64,000 nt of DNA from Streptomyces apocyni (GCF_009739465.1 NZ_WHOM01000065.1:370313-434312), one strand, 5' to 3'; positions 25,583-34,486 are shown, counted from the stretch's first letter. The notes: generated by a model not told the origin, from the letters alone. Program-made: numbers and translations.

Positions 25583-25784
25583 TCCCCGTACGAGGGCCGC
25601 GAATGTGGCGACAGGTGGCTGGTGTCTCACTTGCGCGTAGAGCGGGGGTGGTGCCAGACCAGGTCAGGTAGGCCGACGATCATCAGGCGCTGGTATTCGA
25701 GGTCCTTGAACCGGAGCATCGTGCCGATGCGGACCCCGCCATCGCCTCCACGAGGGAGCCCTGTGGTGCCACGGCGCGCCGAGC

Positions 25785-26198
25785 TCAGATCTTGATGACC
25801 GTGACGCGCGTGCCGCACAGGGTGGCGAGGTCCTCGGGGTCGGAGGACAGGATCGTGGCGGGCCCAGGGGCGGCGAGGGCGGTGGCGCTGAGTATGGCGT
25901 CGATAGCGTACTTGTGGCCGTGCAGGGCGGCGTCGGCGAGGAGCGCGGCGGCGTGGCGGGCGATCGGTTCGGTGACTGGTTCGACGACGAGGCGGGACAA
26001 GGTCCATTCCAGGGCCGGGCGGTTGATCCTTGGGTGGACCACTTCCACGAGGGTGGCTGCGGAGGTGGTGACGCGCATGTCGTCGGCGCGGGCCAGGGCG
26101 AGCCAGCCGGTGACCGTGCGGTCGCGAAGGACGGCCTTGGCCAGTCCTTCGCTGTCCAGGACGAGGGTGCCGCCGGGGCGGGCGGGGGAACGGGTCAC
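25785..26198 (-). CDS. PIN-domain toxin (VapC-like)
   Basis: This 137-residue protein has the small PIN fold layout: an early Asp in TLVLDSEGLAKAVL, the Glu in ATLVEVVHP, and the Asp residues of YAIDAILSATAL and ILSSDPEDLATL that would bind metal. PIN toxins of type II toxin-antitoxin systems are RNases. The GTG at 26198 overlaps the stop of the upstream small gene (GTGA), the usual antitoxin-then-toxin order. A broken relative of this gene lies at 17121-17231. Confidence 0.85.
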   Translation of the reverse strand: MTRSPARPGGTLVLDSEGLAKAVLRDRTVTGWLALARADDMRVTTSAATLVEVVHPRINRPALEWTLSRLVVEPVTEPIARHAAALLADAALHGHKYAIDAILSATALAAPGPATILSSDPEDLATLCGTRVTVIKI

Positions 26199-26467
26199 GC
26201 GGCGTCCGCCCCGCCGTGGGCCTGGTCCTGCCGGGCCTGGGTGAGCTGGTCGCGCAGTGCCTGGATCTCGTCGTCGGTGATGGGGCCGTGTTCGGCTTCT
26301 GCGACCTGGATGAGTTCGTTGAGGTTGTCGCGTTCGATCTGGCGGGCGACGGCGGCGGCGACGTAGGCGGACAGTCCGGAGGGGCCGCTGCGGGTCCGGG
26401 CGGCTTCAGCGATGTCGCGTGGCATGGTGATCGAGTACTTGCCGGTGGGCTCACTCATGCTACTCAT
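26195..26467 (-). CDS. Antitoxin of the PIN toxin pair
   Basis: This 90-residue protein begins with a short strand and helix (GKYSITMPRDIAEAARTR, then GLSAYVAAAVARQIERDN), the ribbon-helix-helix style DNA-binding start of many antitoxins, and continues with a charged helix rich in Glu and Gln that would wrap the toxin. The ATG at 26467 has AGAGG just upstream; the ATG at 26458 is an alternative. It is expected to repress its own promoter and neutralise the downstream toxin. Confidence 0.8.
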   Translation of the reverse strand: MSSMSEPTGKYSITMPRDIAEAARTRSGPSGLSAYVAAAVARQIERDNLNELIQVAEAEHGPITDDEIQALRDQLTQARQDQAHGGADAA

Positions 26468-26666
26468 GCTACCTCTCATCCTCCCGTCAGGTGGGGTCGG
26501 CGGAGTTCGCCGCGTTGCACGCTTTGATGTGAGGTTTAGCCGCGCTTGAGATGTGCGGCGACGCTGCCGTGGCGTTTGTAGAGGCAGGGCTTTGAAGCCG
26601 CGCCCTGGGGTGTTCACCTGGTCAGAGAGGCGGTGGACGTGATGAGGAGATCTGTATCTCAGGCAC

Positions 26667-28004
26667 ATGGCGTCCTCAGGAGTAGAAGTGGTGGAAGGGG
26701 TGTGGTCAGCCGACACCAGAGCTGTGCGGCGGATATCGCGGCGGTGGCCGACGAATTCGGCACCGCGCTACTGCGTGCCGTTCAGCGAGGCGGCGCCGAC
26801 GTGTCGGCCCTCACGGCAGGTAGCCGTAGCGCGCCTCGGGGGACGCACGGTCGGGATCAGCTGGTACGCCTTCGCCGTCGAGTATGTGGAGATGCGCTGG
26901 CCGTTGATCGCGGCGAAGACCCGGGACGACACCAACGAGTCGCTGTACGCGATCACTCAGGCGATGCTTCGGGACCTACGCGGCCGTCCGAGTGATGAAG
27001 TACTGCAGCGTGCGTTGCGGGGCTGGGCGTTCGTTGTCCCGTGCCCGGAGCCGCGCCGTACACCGGCCGATGTCCGGCTGGCCCTGCGTTGGGTGGCGGG
27101 AGCCTCGCGTCCGCTCGCCGATCTGCTGGATCCGGCCGTCATGCGGTCCGTACTGGGCGCCCTGCGGCTCAGGCGGGACGGGCTGGTTGCCGCGGCCGAG
27201 ACTCAACGGCGTAAGCACAAGGTTCTGGTCAACGCGGTGCGTTACGCCATCGAGCAGCACCAGCTCTCCGCTGACCCCCTTGCTCCGATCAGGTGGACCG
27301 TGGCCAAGCCCGTCGACCAGGTCGACCCTCGGGTGGTCGCCAACCCGGCCCAGGCCCGCGACCTGCTGCGTGCGGTCTCCTACGTCGGTAGCTATCACCG
27401 GGCGCGCGGGCGGCGGCTGGTTGGCCTGTTCGCCGGGATGTACTACGCCGGACTGCGTCCCGCCGAAGCCGTCGCGGTGAACCTGGCGGACTGCGCCCTG
27501 CCCGCCGAGGGCTGGGGTGAGGTGACTCTGCACCGCACCCTGCCGCAAACAGGCACGCGGTGGACCGATACCGGCGAAACTCACGACGAGCGCGGTCTGA
27601 AGTGCCGCCCGGTCGATGACACCCGGCCCGTGCCGCTCTCACCCGAGCTGGTGTCCATCTGGCGCCAGAGCATCGACACCTTCGGCACCGCGGACGACGG
27701 GCGGCTCTTCTTCAACGAGCGCGGCGGCATCGTCGGCTCCAGTACCTACGACCATGCCTGGCACGAGGCCCGCCAGCTCGCCCTCCCGCCCGACCTGGCG
27801 CGCTCGCCGCTCGCGGCCCGCCCCTACGACCTGCGCCACTCGGCCCTATCTACCTGGCTCAACGCCGGCGTGGACCCCACCGAGGTCGCCGAACGCGCCG
27901 GAAACAGCGTCGAGGTCCTCATGACCCGCTATGCGATATGCCTGTACGGGCGACAGGAGATCGCCAACCAGCGCATCGACCGGCTCCTGCACGAATACGA
28001 GTAG
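26667..28004 (+). CDS. Tyrosine recombinase (integrase) of the tRNA-Arg element
   Basis: The catalytic domain is intact: Arg in YYAGLRPAEAVAVNLAD, the box II YDLRHSALSTWLNAGV (Tyr replacing the usual His), and the nucleophile Tyr in VEVLMTRYAICLYG. The SAM-like core-binding domain begins SWYAFAVEYVEMRWPL. The first 60 residues in this frame do not resemble integrases. The sequence that does (AVADEFGTALLRAV) is in the frame that starts at 26633, so a frameshift near 26820-26860 has probably damaged the arm-binding N-terminus. As the only recombinase inside the element, it is the likely agent of its integration. Confidence 0.8.
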   Translation: MASSGVEVVEGVWSADTRAVRRISRRWPTNSAPRYCVPFSEAAPTCRPSRQVAVARLGGRTVGISWYAFAVEYVEMRWPLIAAKTRDDTNESLYAITQAMLRDLRGRPSDEVLQRALRGWAFVVPCPEPRRTPADVRLALRWVAGASRPLADLLDPAVMRSVLGALRLRRDGLVAAAETQRRKHKVLVNAVRYAIEQHQLSADPLAPIRWTVAKPVDQVDPRVVANPAQARDLLRAVSYVGSYHRARGRRLVGLFAGMYYAGLRPAEAVAVNLADCALPAEGWGEVTLHRTLPQTGTRWTDTGETHDERGLKCRPVDDTRPVPLSPELVSIWRQSIDTFGTADDGRLFFNERGGIVGSSTYDHAWHEARQLALPPDLARSPLAARPYDLRHSALSTWLNAGVDPTEVAERAGNSVEVLMTRYAICLYGRQEIANQRIDRLLHEYE

Positions 28005-28041
28005 CTCTCGCGGGCCCTGATTCGGAGGGAGGAGGCCCCCC

Positions 28042-28566
28042 GTGGCGGCCCACAGCATGATCGAGGTCGCGCGCCCCTGCGGCACAGTGCCGTCGATTAC
28101 TGTCGGTGCCATGCCTGCGTCAGACACCGGAAAGCTGTCTGTTGTGCTGGGGCGCTGTATCGATGCGGGTACACCGCAGGGCCCTTTCGAGGGCACGGCG
28201 TTGCCCGGCTACACCGCGGCTTCTGACACGGGGCTCCTCCATGCCGTCGAAGACTGCCCCCAGCTGCGCAAGGCATCTGTGGTGCGTAGAGTCGACTTCC
28301 CCCTCAACGCTGGCACGGCTCTGCACGAACTGGAGCTGCCGCTGGACGCTGCCCACTGACGGCCGCTGGCCGGTTTTCCTCGACACTCTCGACGCCCTGG
28401 CGCGCCTACGGTCCGACGAAACGGAGCCGGAGGACGGCCTCCCGGGCGAGGCCGACGTCGCGGAGGCGGCGCGCCTGCTGTCGCGGGGCGAGCACAGGAC
28501 GAGGACGACACGGTCGCGTGGGACCGCCACACGCGGGCCAGGGCGTGTCGGGACGATCTGCTGGCC
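28042..28566 (+). pseudogene. 5' part of a frameshifted gene of unknown function
   Basis: A GTG at 28042 with a strong GGAGGGAGGAGG ribosome binding site opens a 105-codon frame ending LPLDAAH and a TGA at 28359. Protein-like sequence then continues in another frame (TDGRWPVFLDTLDALARLRS and on) to about 28490, and returns to the first frame (DEDDTVAWDRHTRARACRDD), which runs straight into the long frame at 28567. Two indels would explain this. The family is not recognised. Confidence 0.55.
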
Positions 28567-29295
28567 ATGTGGCGGGACACACAGGATCTGCTGATCACAG
28601 CCAATGAGGGCCTGGTTCAGTTCCTCTGGCTGCGTACCTGGGCCCAGACCAGGATCACGGCATATGAGGAGCGCGCCGAGCGCCAGCGGCGTCGGCTAGC
28701 AGGGCTCTACGTGCCCCGGGCACTCGTTGAGGGATCGGCGGTCGCCCATTTGCCCCTACCCGCACTGACGGCCGACATCGCCTTTGGGATCTTCGACCGC
28801 GAGGCGTCCGAGGTACTGCGGAAGATCTGGCGGGCTTGGTGTGCGCGTGCCCGATGGGACGCCAAGCCGCTCGCCGATGCGGCGCTCGCAGCCCTCCAGG
28901 AACTGGACACAGCTCTGGGGCGCCGCCGAAAGGGGCGGGAGGAGGCCGAGGAGTCGCTGGAGCGCCTGACCTCGGACTGGGCCGAGCAGTCAGCCGGACA
29001 GCCGTGGTGTCTGATCGGGGTGCGGATACCAACGCGGGCCCGGTCGACGTACGCCGGGGACGTACATGAGCCGCTGAGGTTGTGGGAGTTGGCGGTGGTC
29101 GCGGTGGAGTGGGGCCGGGGGACGGCCGCCCTGTGGGTTCCCCAGGGCATCGGCGCTGAACTCCTCGCGGCAGGGGGCTCAATGACGGCCGTCAACTTGC
29201 TCGAAGGCACGGAGGACTGGGCCTCGCCGGCGTCTACGCTTTTGGCGGCGTGGGACGAGTGCGACATGGGCCCTGAGGCTGTTCCGCCCGGCTGA
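28567..29295 (+). CDS. Hypothetical protein, probably the 3' part of a broken gene
   Basis: This 242-codon frame has normal Streptomyces codon bias and a helical, charged composition (RITAYEERAERQRRRLAGLY, EEAEESLERLTSDWAEQSAG). No signal peptide or membrane segment is seen. The same frame stays open upstream to about 28490 with good protein-like sequence, and the ATG at 28567 has no ribosome binding site, so this is probably the downstream two thirds of the gene that began at 28042. Function is not recognised. Confidence 0.5.
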   Translation: MWRDTQDLLITANEGLVQFLWLRTWAQTRITAYEERAERQRRRLAGLYVPRALVEGSAVAHLPLPALTADIAFGIFDREASEVLRKIWRAWCARARWDAKPLADAALAALQELDTALGRRRKGREEAEESLERLTSDWAEQSAGQPWCLIGVRIPTRARSTYAGDVHEPLRLWELAVVAVEWGRGTAALWVPQGIGAELLAAGGSMTAVNLLEGTEDWASPASTLLAAWDECDMGPEAVPPG

Positions 29296-29596
29296 CGCTA
29301 ACCGGTCGGCAGTTGGGCCGCTCGCGAAAAGCACACGGTCCCGCCTCCGTTGCATTGCTTGATCGACTCGTCAGGAAAGCAGCAGGCCAGCGAGGTGTAA
29401 GCCCGGCGATCAAGGGTTCGGGCGGGGCCGACGCGGCGTTTCATCCCGCGTATGTCCCATACATGGTCTGATGCTCTGTACGCGGGACGGGGGAAGCCGT
29501 GGCCTCTCGGGGCTGAGGCTGCGAACTGCCTGGTCAGCAGGCTGATGGCAGTCACTTGCATACGGCCCAAATGACCGTTGCTGTTTTGGCATGCAC
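29296..29596. other. Gene-free stretch inside the integrated element
   Basis: No coding frame, hairpin or repeat of note was seen between the hypothetical gene and the tRNA terminator. An open frame on the minus strand here runs through the tRNA and is spurious. Confidence 0.6.
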
Positions 29597-29634
29597 AAAT
29601 AAAGCCCTGACCTGCATTTTCGCAGGCCAGAGCT
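29597..29634 (-). terminator. Rho-independent terminator of tRNA-Arg
   Basis: A 13-bp stem with two wobble pairs (29603-29615 with 29622-29634) and a 6-base loop is followed on the minus strand by TTATTTG. It starts about a dozen bases past the mature tRNA 3' end. Confidence 0.85.
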
Positions 29635-29645
29635 TGTTTCCGGAG

Positions 29646-29717
29646 TGCCCCCGGCAGGATTCGAACCTGCGCACACGGCTCCGGAGGCCGTTGCTCTATC
29701 CCCTGAGCTACGGGGGC
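29646..29717 (-). tRNA. tRNA-Arg, anticodon CCG
   Basis: The minus strand folds as a full cloverleaf: acceptor stem GCCCCCG with CGGGGGC, D arm TAGCTCAGGGGATAGAGCA, anticodon stem ACGGC/GCCGT around the loop CTCCGGA (anticodon CCG, reads CGG), and T arm GCAGGTTCGAATCCTGC. CCA is not encoded. Its 3' end is duplicated at 25542, showing that the gene has served as an integration site and was rebuilt intact. Confidence 0.97.
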
Positions 29718-29931
29718 GTGTCGGGCGCTCGTGAGCGGCGACGGGTAGAACACTACCAGCTCAACCGGGGTGCCCCGGTACGGGTATTTGGCGTCACGTC
29801 CGTCGCCTGCGTCTCGGGGGTATCAGGGGTGGGGCGCAGGTCAGTCGGGGCGTTGCGGGCGCGGGGTGCCCGCAGGGGTGGAAGTGGGGAAAAGCCGGAC
29901 GCGGTGGCGGGCGCGGACCTACGCTCGAGTT

Positions 29932-30435
29932 GTGCCAGGGGCGTCCGGCCGCGTGCTTGTTGTGGACGACAACAAGGTCATCCGGCAGCTGATCAGGGTC
30001 AACCTCGAGCTGGAGGGCTTCGAGGTCGTGACCGCGGCCGATGGTGCCGAGTGCCTGGACGCCGTCCATCAGGTGCGGCCTGACGCCGTGACCCTCGATG
30101 TGGTGATGCCCCGCCTTGACGGGCTGCGGACCGCCGCGCGGCTGCGGGCGGACCCCCGGACGCGGGATCTGCCGATCGTGATCGTGAGTGCCTGCACCCA
30201 GTACGAGGTGGAGAGCGGCTTGGAGGTGGGCGTGGACGCGTTCCTGACCAAGCCCTTCGAGCCGGGTGAACTGGTGCGGACCATACGGAAGTTGGTCGAT
30301 CAGGGGCGCCGTCCGGGGGATCCGCGGAATACGGGGCATACAGGCCAGGGGGCCGGGGCGGCCGAGTCCGCTGGGCTGGCCCCGGGGCGGGCGGATCAGG
30401 GGTGCGAGCGCGGGGCCGGGCCCGCGCGGCGCTGA
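29932..30435 (+). CDS. Single-domain response regulator
   Basis: This 167-residue protein has a CheY-like receiver from the start (GRVLVVDDNKVIRQLIRVNL), the phospho-acceptor Asp in AVTLDVVMPRLDGL, the conserved Thr/Ser region IVIVSACTQYE, and the Lys in FLTKPFEPGELVR. After about residue 125 there is only a low-complexity Gly/Arg tail with no output domain. The GTG at 29932 lacks a clear ribosome binding site and has a possible -10 (TACGCT) a short way upstream, so leaderless translation is possible. No kinase gene is adjacent. Confidence 0.85.
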   Translation: MPGASGRVLVVDDNKVIRQLIRVNLELEGFEVVTAADGAECLDAVHQVRPDAVTLDVVMPRLDGLRTAARLRADPRTRDLPIVIVSACTQYEVESGLEVGVDAFLTKPFEPGELVRTIRKLVDQGRRPGDPRNTGHTGQGAGAAESAGLAPGRADQGCERGAGPARR

Positions 30436-30603
30436 GGGTGGGGCGGGGCCCGCGCCGTGCTGGTGATGCGGGGCCCGCGCCGTGCTGGTGGTGGGGTGCT
30501 GGTGGGCGCGGTGAGGCTGGGGCCCGGCTCGAGGTGTCCGCATTGCGGGAAGTCGGGCTAATGGGTTCGCCTTCCCACCCCCCTCCTCCCATACGCTTAT
30601 CCC

Positions 30604-31653
30604 GTGACCCCCGCCGATCTCTCCCGTACCGTGCTGCGCGCCGTGCGCCGCGCTGTCGACGAGGGTGAACTGCGTGTGGCCGTGCCCGCACGGGTCGTGG
30701 TCGAGCGCCCGCGCCCCGGTGGGACCGGCGACTACGCCACGAACATCGCCCTACGGCTCGCGGGTCCGGCGGGACGGCCGCCCCGTGAGGTCGCGGACCT
30801 GCTGCGTGGCCGGATCGCCGCGGTGCCTGGCATTGAGCGGGTCATCGAGCGGGTGGAGATCACCGGGCCGGGGTTCCTGAACTTCACGCTGGCCGGTGGT
30901 GGGCGCGAGGAGCTGGTGCGTACGGTCTGCGCGCAGCGCGGGCGGTACGGGTACGGGGACGCGATGGCCGGGCGGACCGTGACGTTCCGGGCCGCCGACG
31001 AGCTGCGGGCCCAGGTGGTGACTCAGGCGGTCGTGCGGCTTCTGCGTACGCAGGGCGCGCGGGCGGGAGTGGCGCTGGACGGCACCGACGTGCTGGACGG
31101 GGCGGAGGTGCTGCCGGTGAGGCCCCTGCCGAGTGGCGCGAGTGATGTGCTGCGGCAGTTCGGGGCGGATGCCGTCGTCTGGGCGCTGCTCACGTGTGAT
31201 GTGCGGGAGCGTCCCGAGTTCGGGCCCGGGCTGCTGGTGCAGGACGAGAGCAATCCGTTGTTCCACGTGCGGTACGCGTACTCCCGTACGTGTGCTCTGG
31301 TGCGTCATGCCGCTGATCTTGGGTTCGGGCCGGATACGGATACGGGTACGGATACGGGTACGGACACTGTCACCACGGACACCGACGCCGAGTCCGTCGC
31401 GCTCCTCGAAGCCCTCTCCGCGTACCCCGCCGCACTCGAAGCCGCCGCCCACCACCGCGCCCCCGACCGGCTCGCCCGCCAGCTGGTCCCCCTCGCCGAC
31501 GCCGTACTCGCCTACCAGCACACCGTCCTCCCGCTCGGCGACGAGAAACCCTCGGCCGCCCACCGCGCCCGGCTCGCGCTCGCCGAAGCCGCCGGGACGG
31601 TGCTCGCAGGCGGCCTGTCCCTGCTCGGCATCAGCGCACCCGAATTCCTGTGA
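30604..31653 (+). CDS. nrtL: ArgS-related anticodon-binding protein NrtL
   Basis: This 349-residue protein has the N-terminal arginyl-tRNA synthetase add-on domain (GGTGDYATNIALRLAGPAGR, ITGPGFLNFTLAGGG) and a C-terminal DALR anticodon-binding domain (NPLFHVRYAYSRTCALVRHA onward). It lacks the catalytic Rossmann core: no HIGH or KMSKS motif is present, and the central part is only about 100 residues. It is therefore not a working synthetase. It stands 16 bases before lysA, a fixed position in Streptomyces. A TACGGG tandem repeat at 31336-31366 encodes DTGTDTGTDT. Its role is unknown; tRNA binding is inferred. Confidence 0.85.
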   Translation: MTPADLSRTVLRAVRRAVDEGELRVAVPARVVVERPRPGGTGDYATNIALRLAGPAGRPPREVADLLRGRIAAVPGIERVIERVEITGPGFLNFTLAGGGREELVRTVCAQRGRYGYGDAMAGRTVTFRAADELRAQVVTQAVVRLLRTQGARAGVALDGTDVLDGAEVLPVRPLPSGASDVLRQFGADAVVWALLTCDVRERPEFGPGLLVQDESNPLFHVRYAYSRTCALVRHAADLGFGPDTDTGTDTGTDTVTTDTDAESVALLEALSAYPAALEAAAHHRAPDRLARQLVPLADAVLAYQHTVLPLGDEKPSAAHRARLALAEAAGTVLAGGLSLLGISAPEFL

Positions 31654-31669
31654 GAGAGACGACACCGTC

Positions 31670-33061
31670 ATGAGCCGTTCCGCCCACCCCGCCGGGCCCC
31701 GCCACGCCGACGTCCTGCCCGAGGGGCACTACCACGCACCGCCCGCCGACCTGAACGCCCTGGACGAGAAGGTCTGGGCGCACACCGTCAGCCGTAATCC
31801 CGAGGGTGTCGTCACCGTCGGCGGCAGGGAAGTGACCCAGCTCGCCGAGGAGTTCGGTACCCCCGCCTACTTCCTCGACGAGGACGACTTCCGTTCCCGG
31901 TGCAAGGCCTGGCGGGACGCCTTCGGCTCCGACGCGGACGTGTTCTACGCCGGTAAGGCGTTCCTCTCGCGCGCCGTCGTCAGGTGGCTGGACGAAGAGG
32001 GGCTCAATCTCGACGTGTGCTCCGCCACGGAGCTGACCGTCGCCCTCAGCGCCGGAATGCCCGCCGAGCGCATCGCGTACCACGGCAACAACAAGAGCCT
32101 GGCGGAGATCGAGAGGGCCATCGAGGCCGGGGTCGGGCGGATCGTGCTCGACTCGTTCCAGGAGATCGCCCGCGTCGCGCACACCGCGCAGCGGCTCGGC
32201 AAGCGGCAGCGGGTGCAGATCCGCGTCACCGTCGGCGTCGAGGCGCACACTCACGAGTTCATCGCCACCGCCCACGAAGACCAGAAGTTCGGCATCGGTC
32301 TCGCCGGCGGCCAGGCCGCCGAGGCCGTACGCCGCGCACTCCAGCTCGACAGCCTGGAACTCATCGGCATCCACAGCCACATCGGCTCGCAGATCTTCGA
32401 CATGGCGGGCTTCGAGGTCTCCGCGCGTCGCGTCGTGCGGCTGCTCGCCGAGATCCGGGACGAGCACGGCGTCGAGCTGCCCGAGATCGACCTCGGCGGC
32501 GGCCTCGGCATCGCGTACACCTCGGATGACGACCCCCGCGAGCCGCACGAGATCGCGAAGGCACTCGGCGAGATCGTCACCCGTGAGTGTGAGGCCGCAC
32601 GGCTGGCCACCCCGCGAATCTCGGTCGAGCCGGGCCGCGCGATCGTCGGGCCGACCGCCTTCACGCTGTACGAGGTGGGGACGGTCAAGCCGCTCCCGGG
32701 GCTGCGTACGTACGTCTCGGTCGACGGCGGCATGTCGGACAATATCCGCACCGCGCTGTACGACGCCGAGTACAGCGTCGCCCTGGTCTCCCGCCGCTCC
32801 GACGCCGAGCCGATGCTGGCCCGGGTGGTCGGCAAGCACTGCGAGAGTGGTGACATCGTGGTCAAGGACGCCTTCCTGCCCGCGGACCTGGCGCCGGGCG
32901 ACCTGCTCGCCGTCCCCGCCACCGGTGCGTACTGCCGCTCTATGGCCAGCAACTACAACCACGCACTCCGTCCGCCCGTCGTCGCGGTCAAGGACGGTCA
33001 GGCGCGGGTGGTGGTCCGGCGTGAGACGGAGGAGGATCTCCTTCGCCTCGACGTCGGGTGA
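31670..33061 (+). CDS. lysA: Diaminopimelate decarboxylase LysA
   Basis: This 463-residue PLP enzyme makes L-lysine from meso-diaminopimelate, the last step of lysine synthesis. The PLP lysine is in VFYAGKAFLSRAVV, the glycine-rich phosphate loop in EIDLGGGLGIAYT, and the substrate-binding region in ISVEPGRAIVGP. HSHIGSQIFDMAGF is another family block. The chosen ATG has GAGAGA about 10 bases upstream and lies 16 bases after nrtL. The stop codon lies in a 10-bp tandem repeat. Confidence 0.96.
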   Translation: MSRSAHPAGPRHADVLPEGHYHAPPADLNALDEKVWAHTVSRNPEGVVTVGGREVTQLAEEFGTPAYFLDEDDFRSRCKAWRDAFGSDADVFYAGKAFLSRAVVRWLDEEGLNLDVCSATELTVALSAGMPAERIAYHGNNKSLAEIERAIEAGVGRIVLDSFQEIARVAHTAQRLGKRQRVQIRVTVGVEAHTHEFIATAHEDQKFGIGLAGGQAAEAVRRALQLDSLELIGIHSHIGSQIFDMAGFEVSARRVVRLLAEIRDEHGVELPEIDLGGGLGIAYTSDDDPREPHEIAKALGEIVTRECEAARLATPRISVEPGRAIVGPTAFTLYEVGTVKPLPGLRTYVSVDGGMSDNIRTALYDAEYSVALVSRRSDAEPMLARVVGKHCESGDIVVKDAFLPADLAPGDLLAVPATGAYCRSMASNYNHALRPPVVAVKDGQARVVVRRETEEDLLRLDVG

Positions 33062-33085
33062 TGTCGGGTGATGATGTCGGGTGAT
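33053..33085. repeat. Three copies of GTCGGGTGAT at the lysA stop
   Basis: The first copy contains the lysA TGA. Copies two and three follow at once, with three extra bases before the third. It looks like duplication of the gene's 3' end. Confidence 0.85.
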
Positions 33086-33178
33086 GAAATAGACATCTCA
33101 GGATCCGGACTGTGGATAGAAAGTCCGTTCCGGTGGGTGAGACTGGTTCAACCATTGAAGTGCGAGAAGTGAGGTCGG

Positions 33179-34480
33179 ATGATGCGTACGCGTCCGCTGA
33201 AGGTGGCGCTGCTGGGCTGTGGGGTAGTCGGCTCAGAGGTGGCGCGCATCATGACGACGCACGCCGACGACCTGGCGGCCAGGATCGGCGCCCCGGTGGA
33301 GCTGGCGGGCGTGGCGGTCCGCCGCCCCGACCGGGTGCGTGAGGGCATCGACCCCGAGCTGATCACGACCGACGCGACCGCGCTGGTCAAACGGGGCGAC
33401 ATCGATGTGATCGTCGAGGTCATCGGTGGCATCGAGCCCGCTCGTACGCTCCTCACCACCGCCTTCGAGCACGGCGCGTCGGTCGTCTCGGCCAACAAGG
33501 CGCTGCTCGCCCAGGACGGCGCCGCCCTGCACGCCGTCGCCGAGGAGCACGACCGCGACCTCTACTACGAGGCCGCGGTCGCCGGGGCGATCCCGCTGAT
33601 CAGGCCGCTGCGCGAGTCCCTCGCGGGCGACAAGGTCAACCGCATCCTCGGCATCGTCAACGGCACCACCAACTTCATCCTCGACAAGATGGACTCCACC
33701 GGCGCCGGGTACCAGGAGGCCCTCGACGAGGCCACCGCGCTCGGCTACGCGGAGGCGGACCCGACCGCCGACGTCGAGGGCTTCGACGCCGCCGCCAAGG
33801 CCGCGATCCTCGCCGGAATCGGCTTCCACACGCGCGTACGTCTCGATGACGTGTACCGCGAGGGGATGAGCGAGGTCACCGCCGCCGACTTCGCCTCCGC
33901 CCGCGCGATGGGCTGCACCATCAAGCTGCTCGCCATCTGCGAGCGCGCGGCCGACGGCGGATCGGTCACCGCCCGCGTCCACCCGGCGATGATCCCGCTC
34001 AGCCACCCGCTGGCCTCCGTGCGCGAGGCGTACAACGCGGTGTTCGTGGAGTCGGAGGCCGCCGGGCAGCTGATGTTCTACGGTCCCGGCGCGGGCGGCG
34101 CGCCCACCGCGTCCGCGGTACTGGGCGACCTGGTCGCCGTCTGCCGCAACAAGCTCGCGGGGGCCACCGGGCCCGGCGAGTCCGCGTACACCCGCCTGCC
34201 GGTGAGCCCGATGGGCGAGGTCGTCACGCGGTACCACATCAGCCTCGACGTGGCCGACAAGCCGGGTGTACTCGCCCAGGTCGCGACGGTCTTCGCCGAG
34301 CATGGCGTATCGATCGACACGGTGCGCCAGCAGGGCCGACTGGGCGAGGCCGGCGAAGCGTCACTGGTCGTCGTCACCCATCGCGCGTCCGACGCCTCCC
34401 TGGACGGGACCGTCGAGGCGTTGCGCAAGCTCGACACCGTGCGTGGTGTCGCCAGCATCATGCGTGTTGAAGGAGAGTAA
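33179..34480 (+). CDS. hom: Homoserine dehydrogenase
   Basis: This 433-residue enzyme reduces aspartate semialdehyde to homoserine, the branch point to threonine and methionine. It has the NAD(P) motif VALLGCGVVGSEVA, the family signature AVAGAIPLIRPLRESLAGDK with INGTTN-like IVNGTTNFIL, and a C-terminal ACT domain (ISLDVADKPGVLAQVATVFA) for feedback by threonine. Two adjoining ATGs (33179 and 33182) follow GAGG; the second has the better spacing. It is followed by thrC after 6 bases, so the two are an operon. Confidence 0.97.
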   Translation: MMRTRPLKVALLGCGVVGSEVARIMTTHADDLAARIGAPVELAGVAVRRPDRVREGIDPELITTDATALVKRGDIDVIVEVIGGIEPARTLLTTAFEHGASVVSANKALLAQDGAALHAVAEEHDRDLYYEAAVAGAIPLIRPLRESLAGDKVNRILGIVNGTTNFILDKMDSTGAGYQEALDEATALGYAEADPTADVEGFDAAAKAAILAGIGFHTRVRLDDVYREGMSEVTAADFASARAMGCTIKLLAICERAADGGSVTARVHPAMIPLSHPLASVREAYNAVFVESEAAGQLMFYGPGAGGAPTASAVLGDLVAVCRNKLAGATGPGESAYTRLPVSPMGEVVTRYHISLDVADKPGVLAQVATVFAEHGVSIDTVRQQGRLGEAGEASLVVVTHRASDASLDGTVEALRKLDTVRGVASIMRVEGE

Positions 34481-34486
34481 GGAACG

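Larger units (their letters stand above)
25542..29681. mobile_element. Small integrated element in tRNA-Arg(CCG)
   Basis: About 4.1 kb lies between two 41-bp near-identical repeats, one being the 3' part of an intact tRNA-Arg. Inside are a PIN toxin/antitoxin pair, a tyrosine recombinase reading toward the tRNA, and a frameshifted gene of unknown function. No replication or transfer genes were found, and two of the genes look damaged, so it is probably immobile now. The stretch 25583-25784 holds no convincing gene; a 30-codon minus-strand frame ending at 25627 (MLRFKDLEYQRLMIV) may be a gene tail. Confidence 0.75.

Noticed and set aside
29298..29753. A 151-codon minus-strand frame starting MFYPSPLTS and containing VAQGIEQRPPEPCAQVRILP
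   Set aside because: It is the translation of the tRNA-Arg gene and its terminator, a well-known false protein produced by tRNA genes.
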